Positions 1 through 5,693 of a DNA stretch of 10,708 nt are shown here, piece after piece (positions within the stretch are counted from its first letter, which is position 1; each line of letters begins with the position of its first letter). Below the pieces are notes generated by a model. The model was not told the DNA's origin. It worked only from the letters and a program-made list of their open reading frames with translations, and searched no databases. Made by a program: the position numbers and the translations under genes. The stretch is from Bacillota bacterium (GTDB lineage: Bacteria; Bacillota; Clostridia; Tissierellales; Sporanaerobacteraceae): contig JAKPAR010000335.1 in assembly GCA_029779375.1 (NCBI GenBank), positions 1 to 10,708 on the forward strand, in the 5' to 3' direction.

Positions 1-1823
1 GAGTTATAACTGATCATATAAGGGCTATAACTTTCATGGTTTCTGATGGCATACTTCCAAGCAATGAAGGTAGAGGATATGTGCTTAGAAGGCTTATAAG
101 AAGAGCTGCAAGACATGGAAAGTTACTTGGAATTGAAGATATATTTTTATATAATCTTTCATCTAAAGTAATTGATATTTGGAAAGATGAATATGATGAA
201 ATTGAAAGAAATGGGGAACAGATAAAGAAAGTTATTAAATCAGAGGAAGAAAAGTTCAGAGAAACCATAGATCAAGGCATTCATATACTTGAAGAATACG
301 TGGAAGAAATGAAGGCAAATAATGAAACTGTATTGGATGGAGATAAAGCATTTAAACTTTATGATACTTATGGTTTTCCACTAGATTTGACTAGAGAGAT
401 TTTAGAAGAAATGGGACTTAAGGTTGATGAAATGGAATTTAATATGGAAATGGAAGCTCAAAGAGAAAGAGCGAGAAAAGCTAGAGAAGATGTTGGTGTA
501 GGAGCTTGGGGAAAAGATGAGCTTTCTGAAAGATTTAAAGGGTATAATACTCTATTTAAAGGCTATGAGCATACTAGATTGAATTCTAATATCATTGGAT
601 TATTTAAAGATAATAATAAAGTTTCTTCTCTAAACGAAGGTGAAGAGGGTATAGTTCTTCTTCACGAAACTCCTTTTTATGGAGAAAGCGGAGGTCAAAT
701 AGGCGATATAGGGCTAATTGAGAATGATAATTTTAAAGCTTATGTTTTAGATACAAAAAAGACCAAAGAAGATGTGATATTTCATTTAGTAAAGGTAGAG
801 AGTGGAGAAATAAGAGAAGGAGAAGAAATTCTTGCATTAGTTGATGAAAAGAGAAGAAAAGATATTGCAAGAAATCACTCTGCTACTCATTTGCTCCATA
901 GAGCTTTAAAAGATGTTTTGGGAGAACATGTGAATCAGGCGGGTTCGCTAGTATTATCTAACAGATTGAGATTCGATTTTACGCATTTTGAAGCTATTAG
1001 CAATGAGGATTTAAATAGAATAGAAAAAATAGTCAATGAGAAAATTCTAGAAGAATTAGAGGTAAATGTAGTTGAAACAAGTTTGAAAGAAGCACAAGAA
1101 TCTGGAGCTATGGCACTATTTGATGAAAAATATAAAGATATAGTGAGAATGGTTAAAATGGGTGATTACAGCAAAGAATTATGCGGAGGAACTCACGTAG
1201 CTAATACTAGCAGTATAGGATTATTTAAAATTGTCAATGAATCTAGTATAGCATCAGGAGTTAGAAGAATAGAGGCTGTAACTGGAAGAGGAGCTTATGG
1301 ATACCTAATAGAATTGGAAGAAGATATACATTCAATTTCAGCCATACTTAAGACAAGTAAAAAAGATATAAAAGAAAAGGTAAGAAATCTAACAGAAGAA
1401 CTAAAAGAGAAAGAAAAGGAAATTGAATCCTTAAAATCCAAAATGGCTTCTTCTTTAGCTGAAGATGTTGCAAAACAAAGGCATATTGTAGAGGATATAA
1501 ATGTTGTCACTTATAGAGCGGAAGGCATGGATATAAATAGTCTTAGAAATTTAGGCGATGAGGTTAAAAGTCATTTAGATTCTGGAGTGATTGTATTGTC
1601 TTCAGTTATAGATGACAAAGTATCATTTGTCACTATGGTCACAAAGGATTTAGTTGGTAGGGGACTTCATGCAGGAAATATCATAAGAGAAGTCGCTAAA
1701 ACTACTGGTGGCGGTGGTGGTGGCCGCCCAGACATGGCACAGGCTGGTGGCAAGGATCCAACTAAGATAGATGAAGCCTTGAAATTAGTAGATAGTCTCA
1801 TAAAAGTACAATTAAAAAAATAG
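1..1823 (+). CDS. alaS: Alanine--tRNA ligase (AlaRS), 5'-truncated by window edge
   Basis: AlaRS charges tRNA-Ala in the cytoplasm and hydrolyses mischarged Ser/Gly-tRNA. The gene enters the window already open: the first complete codon is at 3, reading VITDHIRAITF before the Met at 36, so that Met is internal. About 606 residues are visible; full-length AlaRS is near 875, so the N-terminal part of the aminoacylation domain is missing. Visible in order, numbering from the Met at 36: the end of the catalytic/tRNA-binding region (DGILPSNEGRGYVLRRLIRR, 4-23); the editing domain with zinc ligands HSATH (281-285) and CGGTH (383-387); a Lys/Glu-rich coiled-coil stretch (about 440-485); and a C-Ala domain with a six-Gly run followed by RPDMAQAGG. 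All expected motifs are intact. It stops with TAG just before a strong hairpin. Confidence 0.98.
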   Translation, partial: VITDHIRAITFMVSDGILPSNEGRGYVLRRLIRRAARHGKLLGIEDIFLYNLSSKVIDIWKDEYDEIERNGEQIKKVIKSEEEKFRETIDQGIHILEEYVEEMKANNETVLDGDKAFKLYDTYGFPLDLTREILEEMGLKVDEMEFNMEMEAQRERARKAREDVGVGAWGKDELSERFKGYNTLFKGYEHTRLNSNIIGLFKDNNKVSSLNEGEEGIVLLHETPFYGESGGQIGDIGLIENDNFKAYVLDTKKTKEDVIFHLVKVESGEIREGEEILALVDEKRRKDIARNHSATHLLHRALKDVLGEHVNQAGSLVLSNRLRFDFTHFEAISNEDLNRIEKIVNEKILEELEVNVVETSLKEAQESGAMALFDEKYKDIVRMVKMGDYSKELCGGTHVANTSSIGLFKIVNESSIASGVRRIEAVTGRGAYGYLIELEEDIHSISAILKTSKKDIKEKVRNLTEELKEKEKEIESLKSKMASSLAEDVAKQRHIVEDINVVTYRAEGMDINSLRNLGDEVKSHLDSGVIVLSSVIDDKVSFVTMVTKDLVGRGLHAGNIIREVAKTTGGGGGGRPDMAQAGGKDPTKIDEALKLVDSLIKVQLKK

Positions 1824-1827
1824 TAAA

Positions 1828-1871
1828 TTAAAATAAATATTAGCCATTTATTTGGCTAATATTTATTTTAA
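1828..1871 (+). terminator. Long hairpin after alaS, probable intrinsic terminator
   Basis: The arms 1828-1846 and 1853-1871 are perfectly complementary over 19 bp around a 6-base loop (1847-1852). The top of the stem holds the GC pairs (AGCC/GGCT). The lower right arm is T-rich and serves as the U-rich release tract, but there is no separate T run after the stem. Sitting five bases after the alaS stop codon, it most likely ends the alaS transcript and separates it from ireB. Confidence 0.75.
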
Positions 1872-1880
1872 AAGGGTGTA

Positions 1881-1905
1881 TATAATGAACAGTTTATGGT
1901 ATATA
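1881..1905 (+). promoter_or_regulatory. Tentative promoter for the ireB transcript
   Basis: Two -10 candidates are visible after the terminator: a perfect TATAAT at 1881-1886, and an extended -10 TGGTATATA at 1897-1905. Neither has a convincing -35 at 16-18 bases, so the exact element is uncertain. A promoter is expected here because the hairpin isolates ireB from alaS. Confidence 0.4.
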
Positions 1906-1924
1906 TATATAAGGGGGTGTTTTT

Positions 1925-2194
1925 ATGAACAACAACTTTAATGAAACCATGAAGTTTGAACCACCAAAAGAAAATGTAAATGAGGCTAGAAATATAATTC
2001 TAACTGTATATGAAGCTCTAGAAGAAAAAGGGTACAATCCTATCAATCAAATGATTGGATATATATTATCTGGAGATCCAACATATATAACTAGCTACAA
2101 CAATGCTAGAAGTTTAATTAGAAAGCTTGAGAGAGATGAATTAATTGAAGAATTGCTAAAATACTATTTAAAAAATGAGAAGGATGAAAAGTAG
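1925..2194 (+). CDS. ireB: IreB family regulatory phosphoprotein (UPF0297, YrzL)
   Basis: An 89-residue cytoplasmic protein of the IreB/YrzL family. In Enterococcus faecalis IreB is a small dimeric protein phosphorylated by the PASTA kinase IreK and influences cephalosporin tolerance; that role is transferred by homology. The family hallmarks are all seen: NETMKF near the N-terminus, [20 protein letters not shown] in the centre, and [22 protein letters not shown] at the C-terminal end. Thr8 is the candidate phosphosite, by position relative to the known N-terminal threonines. The ATG is preceded by AAGGGGGTG at good spacing. It is first in a tight run: its TAG overlaps the ribosome binding site of the next gene. 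The translation start region looks duplicated about 40 bases upstream (see findings). Confidence 0.96.
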   Translation: MNNNFNETMKFEPPKENVNEARNIILTVYEALEEKGYNPINQMIGYILSGDPTYITSYNNARSLIRKLERDELIEELLKYYLKNEKDEK

Positions 2195-2205
2195 GAGAGA
2201 TTCAA

Positions 2206-2403
2206 TTGCATAAGTCAAAATATATAATTTGGTTTTTTATATTAATAATTGTTTTTTCTATTTTTACAAATGAATATAGTTTTGCTCAAGAGGATAAAGA
2301 TAGCAAGAAAACTGTATATCTAGTGGTTGTAAATAAATATACATTAGAAGATATTTCTCATATGCCTAAGCTTAAAAAAATTATTGATGAAGGTTCCATT
2401 TGA
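2206..2403 (+). CDS. N-terminal piece (signal peptide plus first strand) of an interrupted phosphatase-like membrane protein
   Basis: This 65-codon reading frame starts with TTG, seven or eight bases after TAGGAGAG, whose TAG is the ireB stop. It encodes a typical signal peptide: short basic N-terminus (HKSK), hydrophobic core (about residues 6-19) and a possible cleavage after SFA (26-28). The first beta strand of an alkaline-phosphatase-type fold follows (TVYLVVVNKYT), then a helix (MPKLKKIIDEG). It ends at TGA 2401-2403, but the same frame continues without another stop to 4359, so this and the next entry are almost certainly one gene broken by a single codon. As a separate product it would be a small exported peptide with no obvious role. 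Whether it is a real mutation, a sequencing error or a recoded codon cannot be settled here. Confidence 0.7.
   Translation: MHKSKYIIWFFILIIVFSIFTNEYSFAQEDKDSKKTVYLVVVNKYTLEDISHMPKLKKIIDEGSI
2401..2403 (+). other. In-frame TGA interrupting the 2206-4359 reading frame
   Basis: The codon lies in the context GSI-TGA-LMNTKG. From memory of related proteins a glycine is expected here (the 'GLMN' stretch), which a single G-to-T change in GGA would turn into TGA. The next base is C, a context generally regarded as leaky. An ATG follows at 2407, with only a weak AAGG 13 bases before it, so termination-reinitiation is possible. A weak hairpin can be drawn just downstream (2404-2409 with 2431-2436), far from a convincing SECIS. 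Confidence 0.8.
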
Positions 2404-2406
2404 CTT

Positions 2407-4359
2407 ATGAATACTAAAGGATTATATGGATATAAGGGACCAGAAAGTTTTCTGACTATAAATTCTTCCAAAAAGGCTTATACTACTGATGAAGGGGCCA
2501 AAGCCTATAATTTAAATGAAAACAATATAGAAGTCTATGAGAGAAGAATAGCCCCTATAGAAGGAAGTTATGAAGTAGGAAATACAAATTTAAATAAAAT
2601 ACTAGAATATAATAAGGAAAATACTTATATGCCATATATAGGGGCTTTAGGTGATAGTTTGCATGAAGCTAATCTTAAAACTGCTATATTTGGAAATGCA
2701 GATACTATTGATAAAGTATATAGACCTAGTAGCTTGATACCAATGGATTCAAAAGGCTTGATTGATTTTGGAAATGTAGATGGTGTGTTGGTTGAAGACG
2801 GAGAATCACCTTATGGTTTTAGGACTGATTATGACAAACTTATTAAAGAGATAGGTAAAGTAAAAGATGAATCGTCTCTTATAGTCATAGAAACTGGAGA
2901 TTTAGATAGACTTAGTTTTTATAGTAGTGAATTGACGGATGAAATGTTTGAAAAGCATAGAACAGAAATACTTTATAGAATAGATGAGTTTTTAGGAAAT
3001 TTTACCAAAGAAATTGATAAAGACAATTCACTTTTCATTATATTGAGTCCTAATAGTGGAGAAGAAAGAATACAAAATTCAAAACTTTCACCTGTAATCA
3101 TATGGGGTCACAATGTACCAAAAGGTATACTTACTTCATCAACTACTAGAAGAGATGGTGTTGTAACAAATATAGATATAGCTCCTACAATTTCAAGTTT
3201 TTTAAATACATCAAGAGACAATATGTCAGGAAATATTATTGAATGTAAAAAGAGTATTGAAAATCTACAATTTATTTTAAATAGCAATGGAAGGATAGAT
3301 ATTGTTTCTAAAAGTAGATTTTATCTATTAAATATATATAGTATTTTATCTATAATCGTAATGTTATTTGTCACAATAGTGCTAGCTTTAAAGATTAAAA
3401 TAAAGGATAATTTGTACAAGATGTTAAAAATTTTTTTAATTGCTATAGGAGTAATTCCCATTGGATTTTTAGTAGCTTCTTTTGGAAAATGGGATACTTA
3501 TACAAAGTTTATATTGACTCTTTTATTTTCTATAGTTGCTTTTATTTTTATTATATATAATTTAAAAGTGAAGAACAAAGCAATTTTAATTTCTGGACTT
3601 ATTTATGGAATAATTATTGTGGATATGTTTAGTGGAGGCAATTTATCTAGGTATTCTGTATTGGGACATGATCCAGCTATTGGAGCTAGATACTTTGGAT
3701 TAGGAAATGAGTTAGTTGGAGTATTTTTGGGTGCTACTACAGTTTTTTTAAGTATGAATTTGAATAGAGGTGGAAATAAGTTTATATCATATATTTTACT
3801 TGTTTTATCTGCTATTGTAGTAGGACATCCTAAACTTGGAGCTAATGTGGGAGGTTCTATTTCTATAGTCTTTGCATTATTATATTTTATAATGGAAAGC
3901 TTAGATAGGGAAATGAGTTTGAAAAAAATATTGAGCATGGGTATTTTAACGATTTTGTTTGTTGTGGCCATGGCCTTTATAGATATTAAATTTAATCCCA
4001 ATCCTACTCATTTAGGCAAAACTATTATGATGATGAGTAGTGATGGAAATAGTATTGCCAACAACATTGCTTTTAGGAAGATACTTATGAATATAAAATT
4101 AGTTGGTTCTTCTATTTGGGCAAAGGCATTATATGTAAATATTTTTTGTCAAGTGTTGATATTTACAGTACTTGAAGATAAAATAAGGGATATTTTTAAT
4201 AAGAATAAATATCTTTTTATAGGTTTTGTAAGTAGCATAGTAGGAAGCATAGTAGGATTTTTGGTTAATGATTCTGGTATAATATTAGCTGGGTTATCTA
4301 TGAATTTAATAATGGTTTTCTTTATATATACGGTGATGGAATATTTGGCAAATGAATAG
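2407..4359 (+). CDS. Alkaline-phosphatase-like domain plus polytopic membrane protein (main part of the interrupted gene)
   Basis: The remaining 650 codons of the gene beginning at 2206; joined, the protein would be about 717 residues. Residues 1-300 look like an alkaline phosphatase/phosphoglycerate mutase-type domain: ETGDLDR (162-168), LSPNSGEE (223-230), SPVIIWG, and NIDIAPTISSFL (265-276). Several metal-ligand positions seem replaced: LSPNSG where SDHG would be typical, and no clear D-x-x-x-H pattern. Catalysis is therefore doubtful. From about 305 onward come roughly ten membrane segments with conserved-looking polar motifs HDPAIGARYFGLGNE (421-435), LGANVGGS (477-484) and NDSGI (621-625). 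With its signal peptide the first domain would be outside the cell; started at 2407 it has none. It lies between ireB and ruvX and ends 24 bases before ruvX. I do not recognise a named gene. The function is unknown, possibly envelope-related by context. Confidence 0.8.
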   Translation: MNTKGLYGYKGPESFLTINSSKKAYTTDEGAKAYNLNENNIEVYERRIAPIEGSYEVGNTNLNKILEYNKENTYMPYIGALGDSLHEANLKTAIFGNADTIDKVYRPSSLIPMDSKGLIDFGNVDGVLVEDGESPYGFRTDYDKLIKEIGKVKDESSLIVIETGDLDRLSFYSSELTDEMFEKHRTEILYRIDEFLGNFTKEIDKDNSLFIILSPNSGEERIQNSKLSPVIIWGHNVPKGILTSSTTRRDGVVTNIDIAPTISSFLNTSRDNMSGNIIECKKSIENLQFILNSNGRIDIVSKSRFYLLNIYSILSIIVMLFVTIVLALKIKIKDNLYKMLKIFLIAIGVIPIGFLVASFGKWDTYTKFILTLLFSIVAFIFIIYNLKVKNKAILISGLIYGIIIVDMFSGGNLSRYSVLGHDPAIGARYFGLGNELVGVFLGATTVFLSMNLNRGGNKFISYILLVLSAIVVGHPKLGANVGGSISIVFALLYFIMESLDREMSLKKILSMGILTILFVVAMAFIDIKFNPNPTHLGKTIMMMSSDGNSIANNIAFRKILMNIKLVGSSIWAKALYVNIFCQVLIFTVLEDKIRDIFNKNKYLFIGFVSSIVGSIVGFLVNDSGIILAGLSMNLIMVFFIYTVMEYLANE

Positions 4360-4383
4360 AATTTATTTAAATGGAGAATGATT

Positions 4384-4797
4384 ATGGAGAGAATATTAGG
4401 ATTAGATGTTGGAGATAAGACTATAGGAGTTGCAGTAAGTGATCCCTTGGGAATGATTGCTCAAGGGGTGACTACTATTAGAAGAACTAGTATCAAAAAT
4501 GATATGGAAGAGTTAAAAAATATTGTAAACGAATACAATGTAAGTAAAGTAGTAGTTGGTTTGCCTAAAAACATGAACAATACTATTGGTCCTCAAGGTC
4601 AAAAGGTTTTAAATTTTGTTGAAAAAATGAAAAAAGCTTTAAATAATATTGAGATAATATTGGAAGATGAGAGACTGACTACTGTATCTGCTGAACGTAT
4701 GCTGATAGATGGAGATGTAAAGAGAGAAGAGAGGAAAAAAGTTATTGATAAAGTAGCAGCTACTTATATATTGCAGACTTTTTTAGATAGAAGATAA
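4384..4797 (+). CDS. ruvX: RuvX/YqgF family RNase H-like nuclease (Holliday junction resolvase homologue)
   Basis: A 137-residue member of the YqgF/RuvX family (B. subtilis YrrK). These small RNase H-fold proteins are linked to pre-16S rRNA 5'-end processing and annotated as putative Holliday junction resolvases. Signature features are present: [17 protein letters not shown] (4-20, Asp8 catalytic), [16 protein letters not shown] (57-71), EDERLTT (94-100, acidic catalytic residue) and [14 protein letters not shown] (121-134, the third acidic residue Asp122). Start choice: an ATG at 4378 is in frame but lies one base after GGAG; the ATG at 4384 has proper spacing and gives [10 protein letters not shown], the usual family N-terminus. 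It follows the phosphatase-like gene closely and leads straight into the YrzB gene, so the four genes from ireB are probably one operon. Confidence 0.95.
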   Translation: MERILGLDVGDKTIGVAVSDPLGMIAQGVTTIRRTSIKNDMEELKNIVNEYNVSKVVVGLPKNMNNTIGPQGQKVLNFVEKMKKALNNIEIILEDERLTTVSAERMLIDGDVKREERKKVIDKVAATYILQTFLDRR

Positions 4798-4813
4798 GAA
4801 GAAGGTGAATACT

Positions 4814-5065
4814 GTGGATGAAAAAATAATTCTTATAGATGAGATGGGAAAGGAAAAAGAGTTTGAGGTTTCTGCTACTTTTGGATTGGATGATTCTGAC
4901 TACGCTGTATTGTTTCCTATTGATGATTTGGAAGGGGATGCTTATATTTTAAGAATTGAACATGATGCAGACGGTCAAGTATATCTTTCGGGCATAGATG
5001 ATGATGAAGAATTAAACGATGTAATACTTGCTTATGAAACTATTGTTAAAGAAAATATGCAATAA
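4814..5065 (+). CDS. DUF1292 / UPF0473 (YrzB) family protein
   Basis: An acidic protein of 83 residues matching the YrzB/DUF1292 family, whose function is unknown. Visible features are IILIDEMGKEKEFEV at the N-terminus, a central YAVLFPIDD and an Asp/Glu-rich C-terminal half (EHDADGQVYLSGIDDDEE). An in-frame GTG at 4805 overlaps the ribosome binding site GAAGG; the GTG at 4814 lies at normal spacing and gives VDEKIILIDE, so I prefer it. The gene sits right after ruvX, the same pairing as yrrK-yrzB in B. subtilis. No terminator follows; the next promoter begins within 20 bases. Confidence 0.92.
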   Translation: MDEKIILIDEMGKEKEFEVSATFGLDDSDYAVLFPIDDLEGDAYILRIEHDADGQVYLSGIDDDEELNDVILAYETIVKENMQ

Positions 5066-5080
5066 AAGAAATTAGAGTAG

Positions 5081-5109
5081 TTGACATTTAATTTATATAT
5101 ATGTATTCT
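5081..5109 (+). promoter_or_regulatory. Sigma-A promoter of the Fur-family gene
   Basis: A perfect -35 TTGACA (5081-5086) is followed after 17 bases by TATTCT (5104-5109), which matches the -10 consensus at four of six positions. The start of transcription would be around 5116, inside the palindrome described next. The weak -10 and the overlapping palindrome suggest a regulated promoter. Confidence 0.7.
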
Positions 5110-5120
5110 ATATATAGAAT
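5105..5120. repeat. Perfect 16-base palindrome over the fur promoter, candidate operator
   Basis: ATTCTATATATAGAAT reads the same on both strands and covers most of the -10 element and the likely transcription start of the Fur-family gene. Fur/PerR/Zur proteins bind as dimers to AT-rich palindromes and often repress themselves, so an autoregulatory site is the natural reading. It is not a close match to the classical Fur or PerR box. Confidence 0.6.
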
Positions 5121-5138
5121 GATTGAGCAGGTGAAAAA

Positions 5139-5588
5139 ATGGATATCAATGCTGATAGTATAAAAGAAATATTAAAGGAAGCAGGGTATAAACTTACTAC
5201 ACAGAGAAGAGCTATATTGGATGTAATTATAGACAATAGGGGGAGCCATTTAAGTCCTGAGGAAATTTATGATATCGTAAAGGACAAATATCCAGAGATA
5301 GGATTGGCAACGGTTTATAGAACATTGCAACTTTTTGAACAATTGAACATAATTTCAAAACTAAATTTTGATGATGGATGCAATAGGTATGAAATAAATA
5401 CAAATACAACGGATCATCATCATCATCATTTAATATGTTTAGGTTGCGGCAAAGTGTATGAAGTTAAATTGGATTTGCTGGAAAATCTAGAACATGAAAT
5501 TGAGAAGGAAGGGATGTTTAGAATAGTAGACCACAATGTAAAATTTTTTGGGTATTGTAAAGAATGTCAAAAAAATTGTCAAAAATAA
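5139..5588 (+). CDS. Fur family metal-dependent transcriptional regulator
   Basis: A 149-residue repressor of the Fur superfamily. The N-terminal winged helix has YKLTTQRRAILDVI (17-30) and the recognition region PEIGLATVYRTLQLF (52-66). The C-terminal dimerisation domain has two CxxC pairs, Cys100/Cys103 (CLGC) and Cys140/Cys143 (CKEC), which form the structural zinc site. The regulatory metal site would use the HHHHHLIC segment (His93-97) and DHNVKFFGYC (131-140). The HHHLIC arrangement looks more like Fur than PerR, but I would not assign iron, zinc or peroxide sensing from sequence alone. Five successive His codons (all CAT) and an extra Cys147 are mildly unusual. It has its own promoter with a palindrome and its own terminator, so it is probably a single-gene, autoregulated unit. 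The ribosome binding site is a weak CAGGTG. Confidence 0.93.
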   Translation: MDINADSIKEILKEAGYKLTTQRRAILDVIIDNRGSHLSPEEIYDIVKDKYPEIGLATVYRTLQLFEQLNIISKLNFDDGCNRYEINTNTTDHHHHHLICLGCGKVYEVKLDLLENLEHEIEKEGMFRIVDHNVKFFGYCKECQKNCQK

Positions 5589-5613
5589 ATCCCCTTATGG
5601 GGGTTATTTTTTT
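5588..5613 (+). terminator. Intrinsic terminator after the Fur-family gene
   Basis: A 7-bp stem (5588-5594 with 5599-5605, CCCC/GGGG core, one G-U pair) with a TTAT loop is followed by seven consecutive Ts (5607-5613). This is the clearest Rho-independent terminator in the window; it begins at the last base of the stop codon. Confidence 0.88.
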
Positions 5614-5641
5614 GTAGCGATTAATAATTAATATTTAGAAT
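5612..5641 (+). promoter_or_regulatory. Tentative rnj promoter
   Basis: A good -10, TAGAAT (5636-5641), is preceded at 18 bases by a weak -35, TTGTAG (5612-5617). The fur terminator just upstream means rnj needs its own promoter. The -10 lies in an 8-4-8 inverted repeat (5631-5650). Confidence 0.5.
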
Positions 5642-5660
5642 ACTAAATATCATACTAAAT
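5631..5660. repeat. Inverted and direct repeats around the rnj -10 region
   Basis: ATATTTAG (5631-5638) and CTAAATAT (5643-5650) form a perfect 8-bp inverted repeat with a 4-base spacer, overlapping the candidate -10. Overlapping it, ATACTAAAT occurs twice in direct orientation (5640-5648 and 5652-5660), 12 bases apart. A further small 6-1-6 palindrome lies at 5620-5632. Any of these could be a protein binding site, but AT-rich DNA makes chance dyads common. Confidence 0.4.
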
Positions 5661-5693
5661 GGGAAAATTAATGATTAAAGGAGTGATTATAGT

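Noticed and set aside
1710..1752. GC-rich GGTGGC-type repeat near the alaS end
   Set aside because: It encodes the glycine-rich loop normally found in the C-Ala domain of AlaRS.
2401..2436. Selenocysteine codon with SECIS element at the internal TGA
   Set aside because: The only hairpin found directly downstream is about 6 bp, includes a G-U pair and has a 21-base loop; the family is expected to have glycine, not Cys or Sec, at this position.
3603..4001. Minus-strand open frame of 132 codons inside the membrane protein gene
   Set aside because: It is a shadow of the + strand gene: low-complexity, no ribosome binding site, no recognisable domain. The other minus-strand frames were rejected for the same reasons.
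5416..5430. CAT triplet repeat (five copies) in the Fur-family gene as a slippage tract
   Set aside because: His-rich segments at this position are normal in Fur-family metal sites and five triplets is short for phase variation.
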